From positions 30,466,978-30,530,977 of the forward strand of contig CM068553.1 in NCBI GenBank assembly GCA_035048495.1: a stretch of 64,000 bases of DNA, given 5' to 3'. The stretch's first letter is position 1, and each line of letters opens with the position of its first letter. The position numbers and the translations under genes were made by a program. Source of the stretch: Euptelea pleiosperma (Eukaryota > Streptophyta > Magnoliopsida > Ranunculales > Eupteleaceae). The notes under the pieces are model-generated. The model searched no databases and was not told the DNA's origin. It saw nothing but the letters and a program-made list of their open reading frames with translations. This document shows positions 1 to 12,200 of the stretch, piece by piece.

Positions 1-753
1 GGAGGTTTCTCACCCCTGTTGGAGGTCCATCTAGTCTCCACGGGGACAATTTGGTCTCAAAGTACATTACTACCAGAGAAACGAGGCATCAAATTAGCAC
101 CAAGCCAAACTTCAAATTTGATGATGTCCCGACTCCTGGAATTCATCTCCTCAGCCCTCAGAGTAGTACACTGCTTAAAGAAGTGAACAGAAGTTCATCA
201 AAGGTCCTTCACAATGATCACCTTAGAGATGACCAATATGATAAAGTCTCACCAGGACTGCAACCAAATGGGCTCACTAACTATGCAGAAAATACCCGTC
301 CTCTGTTTGCTGGCAGAGTCTCTGTCGATCAGATAAGTACACCTGGGAGTAATCATGGATTGTTAAGAGATTTTGTTCAAGATCCGAACCCAATTGTGTC
401 AGGTAAACGGATCCCCTCAGATAGACCTTGGACGGCAATTACTGCAGATGACTCAATGGATTTCTCTTGGAAGTAAGATAATATTATTGGCTTTTGTGGT
501 TTTACTCCCAAAGCAGAAATATCTTTTGTTGCTCATGTGAAAGTAATCTAATCTGCATTTTAATCTTTGTTTGATCTGCTTTGAAAATAGAGAAACTGCA
601 GTCGTGGACATGAACATGAATGGTGCTCCAAGATGGAGGTCCGATGAAACCAGTGAAGATGAAGAGGAGCCTAGTCCAGAGAGGATTATTGGTGGAGCAT
701 CCTTTGTGACTCCCATGGGAGGAACAAGAAGAAGCAGGTTTACCAGAAGATGA
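1..753 (+). CDS. 3' end of an unrecognised plant gene (two terminal exons)
   Basis: Two exons join in one frame. The first is open from the window edge (codons start at base 3) to base 472 and ends in TGGAA before a consensus donor GTAAGA. The intron is 473-590 with acceptor ATAG. The second exon, 591-753, completes the split Lys codon and ends in TGA. The visible 210 residues are hydrophilic and Ser/Pro-rich, with an acidic patch (TSEDEEEPSPER) and a basic C-terminus (TRRSRFTRR). No enzyme motif or membrane segment is seen, so I do not assign a function. Reading through the donor would give a false stop at 474-476. The start and most of the gene lie upstream of the window. A broken duplicate sits at 36199-37870, whose deletion removes this splice donor. 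Confidence 0.75.
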
Positions 754-1709
754 AGGGTGCACCTATCTTCGTAATTGTACATGCCCTGTAGCTGTCTGTG
801 GTTGCTCAGGATTTTATATATGTGACGATGGGAGAGCAAGCAGTTTTCTTTTTTCTCTTTTTGTTATTGTTATTATTATGGAGGTCTGAGAATTGAGTAT
901 GTAGTAGCTAGCTTTAAAGGGGTGATACTAATTGCTTTTCTGTGGGGAAAGTAGAATGCTGAAGTTTCTCCGTCTTCATGGGAGAGCATCAACTGATCCT
1001 CATGGGAATTTGAAGATATTACAGGTATGCAGCTGGGCTTAGTTCAAGGAGGTCTTCTGTTTTACAATGACAAATCAGTGAACATGGACGGGTTGGGAAT
1101 GCTTCAGGTGGTGTGGGTTCTATGGGCTATGCCCCCTTCTACTCTTTTTTTAATCCAATCTCGAGTTTTATTAAATAAGAAATCCAAGTGATGTAGGTTT
1201 GGACATTACTGGAAGGATTAGCCACATTTTTGTATCCTGTGTCTCCAAAGGGAGATTTTTACCTTTGGATTCACAATCAGAGAGGAGGGATGCTTGTTGC
1301 AAAGGGGAATGTGGTTGTACGATTCTGTATTTTATCCAAGTTTATTCCTCTGAGTTTTGGTGATTGCTTATCCATGTTGGTAGTGACATCTGCTGTACAT
1401 GTGGAACAAATACAGTTGAAACTTACTATATCTTCTAAGTATGTATGACGTGAACATTCAATGGAGTAACTATGAATTTTTGACTGCACCGTTGCATGAG
1501 ATAAATGCTCCAGAGAAAGCATGAGGTTTCCATTGGATTTGGACCTGGCTCAGTTAGAAGTCATGTCATCTTTTTCAGCTGCCACCTTGAGTAAGGTGCC
1601 ACTCGTAAAATATAGGACTTCATGGTGGTCCTAGGTTCAGATGGAGTATGGTTGTTAGGTTGGTAGCTGACAAAAAATTTGTGCCACATCTCTTTACATA
1701 AATTTGGAT
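754..1709 (+). other. 3' flank / possible UTR of the preceding gene, duplicated at 36.7-37.9 kb
   Basis: No credible ORF. The stretch is shared, with small indels, with 36700-37870, so the duplication covers the gene end and about 1 kb of its downstream flank. Near 1500 the second copy carries about 300 bp that are absent here. An L1-type LINE begins at about 1710, where the two copies stop matching. Confidence 0.6.
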
Positions 1710-2805
1710 TTGTTTTACTGGAATGGCAAATGTTAGGGAGAGATTGGATAAAGCAATTGCAAACTGTGACTGGCGAATACTTTTTCGTGATGCTAACGTT
1801 ACACATCTCCTATCCATGGCATCTGATCACTGCCCAATTCTCGTAAATACCAATCCCAACCAAGAAAAAATTCCTAGACCTTTTCACTTTCACTCTATGT
1901 GGTCCAAGGAACCTCAATGTCAAACCATCGTAAAAGAAGTATGGTCTACCACCTATTCTGGCCCCAAACCTCTCCAAATTCACAGAAAACTGCACACCAC
2001 CAAAGTCAAAATCAAAAAGTGGAATAAAAAAATAGTGGGCAACATTACTGACCTTCTTAAGAATCTTCAGGCAAAAATGAATCATCTTCAATCCCTACCA
2101 CCTCACTCCCATAATATCCAAATGGAAAAATCGGTGGAAAAGGAAATTGATAAGGCTTTACTCAAGCAAGAAATGTTATGGAGGGATAAGTCCAGAGAAA
2201 CTTGGCTCAGAGAAGGGGACCGAAACTCAAGATTTTTCCATCTATCTACCATAGTCCGCCGCAGAAGGAACAAAATAGAGTGGATAAAAAATGAGCAAGG
2301 AGTTGAATGCTCTAAAAGATCCACTATTGGGAAAGCTTTTGTCGACTATTTTTTCAATCTCTTTACCACTTCCCATCCCTCTCATTTGTCATCCATTGAT
2401 GAGCTCGTATATCCAGTAGTCTCAGAAGAGGACAATGTCTTGTTGACTAGGCCTGTAACCATGGAGGAAATTAAAGAAGTTGTCTTCAGCTTAGGCCCAT
2501 ACAAAGCCCCAGGACCCGATGGATTCATTGCCCACTTCTATCAACAGTACTGGGACATCCTCCAGAATGACATATTCCAATTGGTCTCCACTTTCATGAA
2601 CTCTTCTGATGATCTCAGCGTGCTTAATCAGACCAACATAGCTCTCATACCCAAGCTCCAAGCCCCGATTTCTATCTCCCACTTTCGGCCTATAAGCTTG
2701 TGCAACGTCAGCTATAAAATTATCTAAAATATCTTGTCAACTAGGCTCAAAACCATATTGGGGAACCTCATTGCACCTACTCAAGGAGCTTTCCTCCCAG
2801 GTTGC
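1710..2805 (+). pseudogene. L1-type LINE ORF2 fragment (end of endonuclease into reverse transcriptase)
   Basis: A 334-codon open stretch (1723-2727) reads from the end of the apurinic endonuclease domain (ASDHCPI) through the linker typical of plant L1 ORF2 (WLREGDRNSRFFH) into reverse transcriptase (YKAPGPDGF, IALIPK, FRPISLCNVSYKII). An in-frame TAA follows, but the RT frame continues to about 2800 (LIAPTQGAFLPG), so the stop is a mutation in an old copy. There is no ORF1 and the endonuclease start is missing, so it is 5' truncated. The RT is cut at 2805 by the LTR element that starts at 2806, and the YADD active-site part is absent. It is a dead copy. Confidence 0.9.
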
Positions 2806-3219
2806 TGTAAGGAATATTTTCATATTCAATTTGGCAAAGATTCCATTTGACATAAAAATATTCTTGTAACCGTTCCTACGAGCACCAGTATAGTGTGAAG
2901 ATGTTGAGGTACGTATACTTCGCTGACTACGGAAAGACTAGAAGACAGAGACAGCAATAATCAGACTGTTGATGACAGGAGTCATCTGAGTAACTGTCCA
3001 TTTGTCGGTTATAGATTATGTACGCTCGCTTAGGAATGTAAGTGATTTAGTGGCCATAGGAATATGTTTAAAATGAATAAAATATAATGGTCAAACCTAG
3101 TCATTAGACATACCCGAGTTTTAGTCAAAGTTATTGACTTTTGGGATAGTCCGATCGATTGGAGGACTCTGTAAAATCGATTGGAGGCCAATCGATTGGA
3201 CACATCTATAAAATCGATT

Positions 3220-3467
3220 AGAGTCTACGAGATAGAACATGATCAAAGCCCAATCGATTGGACATGTCTGTAAAATCAATTGGAGTCTACGAGGCAGAAC
3301 ATGATCAAAGCCCAATCGATTGGACACATCTGTAAAATCGATTGGAGTCTACGAGACAGAACATGATCAAAGCCCAATCGATTGGACACATCTGTAAAAT
3401 TGATTGGAGTCTGCGAGACAAAACATGATCATAGCCCAATCAATTGGAGACCTCTGTAAAATCGATT
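3220..3467 (+). repeat. 62-bp tandem repeat, four units, inside the LTR
   Basis: Four consecutive 62-bp units. Each contains one CCAATCGATTGGAC and one AAAATCGATTGGAG core, spaced by a conserved TCTACGAGACAGAACATGAT spacer. The wider 3150-3600 block holds about 16 copies of the AATCGATT word, counting one-base variants. Confidence 0.9.
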
Positions 3468-3675
3468 GGAGACTACGGGATAAACTTATTTAAAGTTCGA
3501 TCGATTGGACTATGTACAATCTATTAGATTTACAAAGGAAATTACTATCCGTACAAGGCCAATCGATTTGACCCAGAGTACAATCGATTGGACTTGATAC
3601 GGTTTGAGTTTATTTCAGATCCGAAATTCTAGTTTCTATGATCCCACGTTCTACAAGGTTCAGGATTACGAATTC

Positions 3676-3683
3676 TATAAATA
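3676..3683 (+). promoter_or_regulatory. TATA box of the 5' LTR promoter
   Basis: TATAAATA lies just after the AATCGATT array and about 840 bp before the LTR end, the usual place for a plant LTR promoter. The start site would fall near 3710. Confidence 0.6.
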
Positions 3684-4528
3684 CAACCCTTTTATACCTT
3701 CTCTAAACACACACAGAATGACAGATTGACACTTGTATACTTCAAGAGAGAAGAAAATGTTTATTTATTAGAGTGTCCATTCAAAGAGAAACAAGCCTAG
3801 TTATCTCATTCACATCTTATGAGCTTGTTCATCTTCTTGATCAAAGCTAAGTGCTTAATCCATTACTCAGCTTAGGTCTCCCACATAGATATTCGACCTA
3901 GTAGCCTGAGTGCACCAGTGTGACTCAACACCTTTGAGCAACCTAGGGTTCAAGGTGTATTGAATCCTTAATCTTCGGTAAAGGCTGAAGTGTTGAGAAT
4001 TAAGATCGGAGTAGCCGATCGACCGTAGGTTTGGGCTGTACCAAACTAAACAAGCAGACAAGGCTTCTTGGCTGGAAGGGCGTGCGTCGATTCATAGCTT
4101 TGATTCAGTGGACGTAGACTCATCGGCAATAGGCCTTAGATAAGGTTAGAAGCTGTATTTACAGCGGTGCTGCGTAGGTAAACTTCGTTTCTTTTAACTT
4201 TTCAGTTAGTGATACTTTCCATCTGGACGTGGTCCCGTGGTTTTTCCTCGGCTAAGGTTTCCACGTAAAAATCTCTTGTCTTGTGTGATTGTTTGTTTGT
4301 ATTTCGCTATCTATATTAATTAGACCAAACGATGAAAAGAAAATATACCATGGAGGTATATTCGATTTGAGTCAGTTGCGATAATCCTTTGTTAAACAAC
4401 TAAGGCATGCGATTTTCTCCCCTATCGAAGACCAGTAAAACTGTTAGGTTTAAAAAATTTTAAATACCTAATCAACCCCCCTTTTAGGTATATTGGATTA
4501 AAGAGAACGAACTGGTGGTTATTTCAAT

Positions 4529-4540
4529 TGGTATTAGAGC
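4529..4540 (+). other. Primer-binding site (initiator Met-tRNA)
   Basis: TGGTATTAGAGC differs at one base from the common plant copia PBS TGGTATCAGAGC and follows the LTR end by two bases. Confidence 0.85.
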
Positions 4541-4614
4541 GGGTTATTCTATAAAAGGTTTAATCGCCTGAATTTAGATTCCTGCAAGACTAGTTCATTC
4601 TTTTCACTATAAAG

Positions 4615-5656
4615 ATGTCGAAAGAAGGGTTCACTATGAATAGTCATAATGACTCAGACAGTGAAGATCAAGGTGATCTTTATACTATTTATCAAGAGCT
4701 ATATAAAGAAAACCTTAGACTGACTAAAGCAAATAAGAAATCGACTAATAGAGTTGAATTTCTTGACTCTGAAAATTTTGCCTGTAAACTAGACAATAAT
4801 GAATTATCTGTGCTAGTTGGTCAGCTTAGGGAAGAGAAGAAATCTCTTCAAGAGAGAAACAAGTTCTTGGAATGCGATTCCAAACTTGTACGATGCTAAA
4901 ATATCTTTTGAAAGTGAGCATTAAAAATACGAAACTATTTTTAGACAACTTGAGGAAGAGAAAGCTAGCCTCGAAAACAAAGTTAAATTTCTTGAATCAA
5001 ATTATCAAGAATGTCTGGAGAAGAGGAATTTACTTGAACTTGATCTAGTTCAAATGAAAAAGGACTTGCTATATATTTTTCAAAGCACTATGAAATTAAA
5101 AGAGATTCTAAGTGTGGGACAAAAATACGGAGACAAACGGAGAATTGGATATGTTGATAATGTTAATACCTTATCGTCTTCAGGAACTAAATTTGTAAAA
5201 GCCAAAGTTCCTTCCACACCACAGGTTGATCAACCTAGACCTAGACCAGTTATACATGTGCTTGTTTGTAATTACTATAGGATTAGAGGTCACCTGAGCA
5301 AGAATTATTTTCAAAAGAGGAGAGATACCATGGTTCCTCCCAAGAGAAAATCTTATGGAAACTAACTTGATCTACTCCATAAAATGATAGCCTTGCAACA
5401 AAAGTTAGATGCCTTGAGAAGAGAGATTGCAAACCTTATGAATCTTAAGGGCACCCAAACTCAAAGGGCTCAGAAGAAGATAACAAATAAAAAGAGAAAT
5501 GTCAATCCTCCATCACCGCCTAAACAAATGGCAAATAAAAAGAACCCACCTAAAATGTATAAGACCATATGTGTGAGAAAGAAAGGATCGATAAATCTAG
5601 ATTCTATTTGGAATGAATTCCTTATGAAGTCTAGTGACACTTGTCCCATTGATTGA
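4615..5656 (+). pseudogene. Gag-like frame: coiled coil plus degenerate zinc knuckle
   Basis: An ATG at 4615 opens a Ser/Asp/Glu-rich start, then a long heptad-like Glu/Lys/Leu segment (predicted coiled coil), interrupted around 4900-5050 by a shifted frame and a TAA. The third part carries a broken CCHC knuckle (VCNYYRIRGHLSKNYF, with the second and last Cys replaced by Tyr). After a TAA at 5363-5365 it continues in the same frame with a basic stretch and the motif CVRK, like the Gag end of Sireviruses. The N-terminal UBN2-type Gag domain is missing, as is everything from protease onwards. It resembles the C-terminal half of a Sirevirus Gag kept alone, now disrupted. Confidence 0.7.
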
Positions 5657-5659
5657 ATA

Positions 5660-7520
5660 ATTATAGTTCTTTACACTCTTCTCTATTTTATGATTGTATA
5701 TCTTTTGTGAGTTGGGTGTGTAGTTTTGTTTTAGGATTTTTTTTTTCATAATTTTCTATTTGTTTTAAACCTTTGATTATTTGCATTGTTTTGAGTTCAT
5801 CTATTCAAAAACAAAAATTAAAAATTTGAAAATCAAAAATTATTTTGTCTAGTTTAGGATTTTGTTTTAGAGTTGTGCATTGCATTATTGTTCTTAATAT
5901 GATGGGCATTGACTCTATAAAATTTTAGAACCATGACTTGACAGAAGGTGAATTGAGACTAGATCATTGTAGAAAATTTTAGAAAATTTAAAAGATTAGT
6001 CTATTTTACTAATTCTAAGTTAGTGAATGTTCATAAGTTTTAACTTGTTCTTCACATGCACACCGACTAACACTGGTTGGGACTGGATTTAATAGAGGTA
6101 ACAAATCTAGTACTCTATGGAAATCAGGAATAAACTTCTACTTTTCATGACTTCAAATTAATTGTGTTCCTACTCTCAGTTGATTTCGAAATTATAATAT
6201 AATCGACTGTTGGCCTCCCTGTGTGATAGTTCTCCATAGAAAGAGCTACCTCAAGTGGATGTGATAAAATCTGTATGGCCCCGATATGTATAAAAATCTG
6301 ATTACATAATGCTGCAGAGGATACCATACGACGGAGTGTGAAAGCTACCATACCGACGGAGTGTGAATGCTACCATACCGACCACGTGTTTAAAGATGAG
6401 AACTTGAAAATTAAAATTCTGATAAAACAAGTGAGTAAGAAATAGCCATGTTTGCTACAAAAGTAATGTGAAATCACATTGGTAAATGCACTTAAAAATA
6501 GAGAGTTAAGTGAGAACCTATTAGCTCTAATGAGGATTTCATGATTGGATACATGATACCTCCAGATTGTGAATAAAGTATTTAGATTTTTACTAACATC
6601 TATCTTGTACCCTAGGATGTGAAAAGTTAGATCACAGTATACCCAAGTGAAAGAAATTGAAAATTCAACTAAAGTGAACTAGTTTGACTGACTAGCTCTG
6701 ATGAATAGCCTATATTGACTGCATTTGAACTATTCAAGATTAAACTAAGTAGTTAAGTCTAAAATACTAGGTTTGATATTTGTTAGTGCCTATCACATTG
6801 AAACTCATTATGCATTGCATTTAACTCGCTTTTTCATACTTCAGATTTGACATTTTTATTCGAATTAATCCGGATTGATCTGATTTGAGTTCTGTGAGTT
6901 GTAAATCTTTTCAAAGATGATGTAATTCTTTAAAATTTATTAAAAAAATATTTTTTGATTGATTAGATTCTCTATGGTTCTGATTATATAATTTTATATT
7001 AATTTACCAGATATCTAAATCATTGATGTATTTAGACTATGCTTCATGCTTATCTTTTAGTCTTTATACTTATTAGTTTTATATGCACCTGTTTTTCATG
7101 ATGATATTCATTGCATGTTTATTATCTAATTATATTTCTGTACCTTTGTCATTCTGTGACCAAAAGGGGGAGAGAAAATCACAGAGGTAAAAATAAGTAG
7201 ATGCATGTGATAGGGGGAAAGAAATTAAGGGGGGGAGAGAAAAACTATTTATATTATTTTCTAATTTCTCTAATTGTGATGTGCGTAATTAACTCACTGC
7301 ATTTTAATGATTTATTGATTGCTGATGATATTACATGGTATGTGTTGTTGGTAGAATGTGCAGGGAACAGATCAAAAGTTATTCAATTATCTGTTCGATT
7401 ATCTCTAAGAGATTGTGAGATAGTGAGTGAATCATGTAAGAGGGTGAGATTGTAATTAATTTTTGTTTACCTTCTTTATGATTAAATATTTTTTGTCACG
7501 AAATTGCCAAAGGGGGAGAT
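5660..7520 (+). other. Gene-free 3' internal region of the Gag-only element with purine tracts
   Basis: AT-rich, with no coding signal. Purine-rich tracts occur near 7165-7178 and 7213-7243, and the true polypurine tract is at 7509-7520 directly before the 3' LTR. Repeated PPT-like tracts are a feature reported for Sireviruses. The reverse-strand relative at 45695-46302 shows the same spaced tracts. Confidence 0.65.
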
Positions 7521-7683
7521 TGTAAGGAATATTTTCATATTCAATTTGACAAATATTTCGTTTGACATAAAAACATTCTTGTAACCATTCCTACGAGCAC
7601 CAGTGTAGTGTGAAGATGTCGTGGTATGCATACTTCGCTGACTATGTGAAGACTAGAAGACAGAGATAACAAGAATCAGACGG
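7521..7683 (+). repeat. Truncated 3' LTR
   Basis: Repeats the first ~163 bp of the 5' LTR (TGTAAGGAATATTTTC...) after the polypurine tract, then stops matching at about 7683. The rest of the LTR has been lost. Confidence 0.85.
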
Positions 7684-8726
7684 TCTTGTCCATGGCACAC
7701 CTACTTGTGAGAGTGCAAAAGCATTTGACTAGATGATCGTTTGTTGAATGCATAACTTGGAACTCTTCATCAAACACCTGAATAAGTAATGTTAATGTTT
7801 CACCTATGGTTTAAAAAACATTTTAGCAATCGTATAATGGCCGTTATAAGGTCAAGTGACTAGCCCACATCAACATCCAAAGATGTTTTGACAAAATAAG
7901 CATCCACATTTATTTTAACCCTCCAATGGTTTGGTCCATTTGTTGTTAATGATTTGACTTTGTTGGGGTATAGGATTAATGTTTGAAGCCCTTTTATTTG
8001 GAATCAAATGGTTGGTTAGATTTCTAACCATTCTCATTATTTGTGATGTATTCCCTCAAATCCTGTCAAACATTGACATTAACTTTCCAAACAGCCCATT
8101 ACTAAGCTTGGAACATGAGACACCGGTGGTCTACCGGCATGAGACTCTAGTGGGTTGGTTGTAGGTGATGGGTGGCTAACCCATTGGAATCATTTGCCCG
8201 GCCGTCCACCACAGCCGTTTGATTTGGGGGTTTGGGTTTTGGCACAAACCCTTTTTCCAAGGTTGAAGACAAGTGTATTTTCATCCTTTAATAAAAAAAA
8301 TTGGTGTTCAACTTAGGTCAACATTGGTCAAATGATAGTGGACCAAGTCATAGGGGAATATGTTAGCTTTTTCAAATTGTGTGTGGGTGTGGGACAGGGG
8401 TGGGGGGGGGGGGGGGGGGGAGGGCTGGGTATGTCAAAAATTCAAAAAAAGAAGTATTTGACGAATGCCGCGAGTTTCGGACGCCCTTTCAAAGGGTTTC
8501 TTGGGTTCGTTTTTAAAACTGTTTTAAATTTAAATATTTTTAAAAATATTTATTTAATTTTGTATTTTTAAAAGAAATTTCAAAAAAAATGAGTAAAATT
8601 TTGATAATGAAAAATTGGCATTGGCCAATATATAAATTGGAAGTTTTGGAATGGGATGATTTTTAGTGTGGATGGTCTTTATGGTGAGGAGTAATTAATG
8701 CAACAAAAAAACAAGGCATTACATCT
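7684..8726. other. Unassigned intergenic DNA
   Basis: No coding region recognised. It contains a long run of G (about 8403-8420), and AT-rich sequence follows. Nothing here matches the other repeat families in the window. Confidence 0.5.
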
Positions 8727-9262
8727 AGAGCCTATTTGGTAACCCACAGCGGCGGGAAAATAAAATATTTGCGTGCAATAATATTCGCTCGGGCGCGTTT
8801 GGTAGCCTCTTGCCCCCGCCGAATATTTAGCCAAGACCACAAATTTGCCCGCCGCGGCGGAAAAACATTTGATCACACCCACCCCCCCCCCCCCCCCCCC
8901 CCCCCCTGAGTAAATATTTTCACGCCAATTAAGCCTTGTTGGGAAAATTTTATTTTCTGGCGGGAAAATCACTATTTTCAATAAAAATAAGTTTTTTAAT
9001 ATATAAAAAAGATAAAAATGACTTTTTTTTATCCTTTGACCTAATATTTGTGTCCCACACTTGCCTAACCCATATTTGACTTACTTTGGTATGTGGAACC
9101 CACTCAAATCGAAAAAAAATGAAGTAAGCTAGCTAATGCACGCACCAACACGTACAAAACGTTGTTAAATATTGATATGAACAAATATTTAGCCAAGATA
9201 ATATTCGGCTGGCTAAATATTTGCCATTGGAACTCTTTTTCTCACTTACCAAACAGGCCCCT
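8727..9262. mobile_element. MITE-like element with terminal inverted repeats
   Basis: The left end reads AGAGCCTATTTGGTAA, and the right end is its approximate reverse complement (TTACCAAACAGGCCCCT). The inside is non-coding, with GGCGGGAAAAT motifs, repeated AATATTTAGCCAAGA and a run of about 26 C (8881-8906). The RTE-LINE sequence that also occurs near 39422 resumes directly after the right end. No clear target duplication was found, so the superfamily is uncertain (hAT-like by its ends). Confidence 0.5.
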
Positions 9263-12200
9263 AATGACAAAGTGGATCGAATAAAGTCAAATTGACAATT
9301 TACTTTTAAGAAGAATGGACATTTGGTTTGAAATTCAGTCCATTCTCTTTTATCCGAATACCTAAAAAGGGGGCTGATTAAGTATTTAAAGTTCTCTATT
9401 TTTATTAACAACCTATGAGATTACTAGTCCGGTAAGGGTAATCTAATCACATGCCACAATCCTAAATAGTTGATTGATTAAAGATCATTATCAAAATCGA
9501 CTCAGATCAAATATATCTCCGTGATATATTGTTTCAATGTCGCTTGGGTTAATCTAACAAATATACAGAATACAAATAATCAACACAACCACAACACATG
9601 CGAGTTTTTACATGAAAACCTTAGCCAATGAAAACCATAGGACAACGTTCAGACAGAAAGTATCACTAACTAGGAAGTTTTGAGTTTACAAAAGTTACAA
9701 ATGCAACACCGTTTCCATACATCATCCAACCTTAGCCAAGGCCAATTGCTAGCGCGTCCAAGTCCTCTAGCTCTTCGCTATGAGTCACATGCGTGCCCTC
9801 CCAATCACAAAGCCTTTGCTGCTTGTTCAATTTGGTACTCCCCAAACCTACCTTCGATTGGTATACCCCAATCTTAATTCTCATCCATTGATTTCTATCG
9901 ATGCTAAAGGATGCAATATACCCTGAACCCCAACGTTGCTCAAATAATGTTGAGACACACATGGAACTCTCTAGCTTACTAGGTTAGGATATATACTAGT
10001 TGAAAAACCTAAACAGAGGTGATGATCAAGCTCTAAGCTATGATTTAAAAGAAGAGAAACCTTTCAAGAATAGAAATAGAAACTAGGGTTTTTGCTCTTC
10101 GAGATGGATATCTTTAATTCAATTACTCTTTCTTGTAGTTTGTCAATGTGTGTATAATAAAGCTCACAAGAGGCTTTACTTATAAGAGAATTGAAGCCCA
10201 AGGTCGTGCAAGTGATGGGGGTAGTGGGAGCTTGAAAACTGGATCTGGAATTGGATTGTTTTTGAGTAGTTGAATCGATTGTACTGAGGGTCTAATAAAT
10301 TGTACTCTTATAAATTTTTGTCCCGTATGGTCCAATCGATTGTATCAGAAGGTCCAATCTATTGTACTCTTTAGACAGTTCTATCCGTAGGGTACAATCG
10401 ATTGTATTAGAAGGTCAAATCGATTGTATTCCTTAGACAGTTATGTCCATAGGGTCCAATCGATTGAGAAGGTCCAATCGATTGTACTCCTCAGACAGTT
10501 CTGTTCATAGGGTCCAATCGATTGTATCAGAAGGTCCAATCGATTGGACTTCCCCTTAATAATTTTTATGGCTTTTGCTTTGCCTTGACCTGGGTCGGTC
10601 CTTTGACTAGTTTTGACAATTATATTTTATCTCTAAAATACTATTCCCATGGTCACTAAGTCACTTACCTTTTTAAGCGAGCGAATATGATCTTCAACGA
10701 ACAAAATGCAGTTATTCAGATGACTCATGTCGTTAACCGTCTGATTCTTGTGATTTTTGTCTTTTAATCTTCACGTAGTCAGAGAAGTATGTGTACCACG
10801 ACATCCTCAGCACCACGCTAGTGCTCACAGGAACGGTTATAATTCTGTTTTATGTCAAATGAAATATTCGTCAAACTAAAATATGAAAGTATTCTTTACA
10901 TGGTTTACAAAGACTAGGAGGTTATCCCAAAAAAAGAGTTTCAATATACAACATAAGTTAGGGGTTATGGATGTTTGCATCAAAAGATGGGTAAGAATGA
11001 TTAAAAAATATATGACCGTAAAATTTATAAGAAAAAAAACAATGTCTTCTAAAGACAAATCTTTAAAGCAAGAACGATAAAATTTATATGAAAGAATTAT
11101 GGTGATATGGGTTCAATTTGCAAGTTATATAAGCTAGTAGTGTGAGAAGTTTTAGAGAATCTAAAATAAAACATTGTAATGAGAAACTTGGTGCCAGAGT
11201 GATGCAGTCTAGAAGGCCATCGAAGAAAAAGATGTTCTGGTCCAAGATTTGAAAATTAACTAAAAGTGAGAAAAACTTCAAAAAATGCAAGTAATAAAAT
11301 GAAACAAAGAAAGTAGTGAACAAAACATAATGTGTATGATTATTTATATGGTAGGTTGGGTACAAATATGGGTGGAAAATATTTATGGGCTTACAAAAAT
11401 GAAATATGGAAAAATAAATATTCAAATCAAGTTGAATGCATTAAAAGCGAACACTAAAGATTCTCAATAACATCAACGAGATTAAGGAAAGATGGAGAGA
11501 CTATTTTTAAAAATGGTTAAATGAAAGATCACATGGCAAACTTGGCAATAAAAGGAGACAACAATCCTAGAGAGACCACATGGTGTATAAACTTTTGTAG
11601 TATTAAGGTTACAAAAGTTTAAGAAGCTTTTGACTAAGATATAGATAAAAAAAACTAATGGCCTAAATAGTATTTCAACAGAGATTTAAAAGTGCAAAGG
11701 AGAAATCGAGTTGTCTTGAATAACTAAGAGCTTGTTTAAAAAATAAGGTTAGTCAAGGTAAAGTTGTTTAGGCCTGTGTTTGGTAAAGTGAAGACACGCT
11801 TCCTATCTGATATGTGACTAAAATGTATTGATTAAACAAAAGACAAATAATACAAAATATACTTTATGATGCTGAATGTTGTGCAATCAAGAAACAATAA
11901 ATTTATATAATATGTGTAGCATAGATGAGGATATTGAGATAAATGGGTGGAAAGACTTTGAAATATCAAATAAGAAATAAATATATCCGAGAAAATTTAT
12001 GAATATACTAAGGGATAAATAGATTCAATTGAGATGGTTTCCATGTGTATAACAAGACTAATAATGACACCAATGAGAGGAGCGCATTGGTGCAGGTTGA
12101 AAGCTCTATAAGGACTAGAGAAATGCCAAAATGATGTGGATATACTTAGGATATGATGTATGTAGAAAATGATGGTGTGAAAGCTATGTTATTAGTATAC

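Larger units (their letters stand above)
2806..4526 (+). repeat. 5' LTR of the Gag-only element
   Basis: Starts TG at 2806 and ends CA at 4526, two bases before the primer-binding site. The 1.72-kb LTR contains a block with the palindromic word CCAATCGATTGG (3150-3600), a TATA box at 3676 and, downstream, a probable R/U5 region. The same LTR family occurs in reverse at 9329-10900, 44275-45694 and 50823-51942. Confidence 0.85.
2806..7683 (+). mobile_element. Non-autonomous Ty1/copia (Sirevirus-like) LTR retrotransposon with partial Gag only
   Basis: The 5' LTR (2806-4526) starts TGTAAGGAATA. It is followed by a primer-binding site matching initiator Met-tRNA (TGGTATTAGAGC, 4529-4540). A Gag-like reading frame occupies 4615-5656. 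Then come 1.9 kb without a gene, a polypurine tract (AAAGGGGGAGAT) at 7509-7520, and a 3' LTR starting at 7521 that is cut off at about 7683. No protease, integrase, reverse transcriptase or RNase H is present, so movement would need enzymes from another element. Over the ~160 bp they share, the two LTRs differ at roughly one base in ten by eye, so the copy is old. It sits inside the L1 fragment. Confidence 0.85.

Noticed and set aside
3220..3467. Regular 62-bp repeats that could suggest a CRISPR array
   Set aside because: Units are contiguous with no unique spacers, lie in an LTR, and the genome is a plant.
4615..5656. A host coiled-coil protein gene
   Set aside because: It lies 75 bp after an LTR primer-binding site and carries a Gag-type zinc knuckle; it belongs to the retrotransposon.
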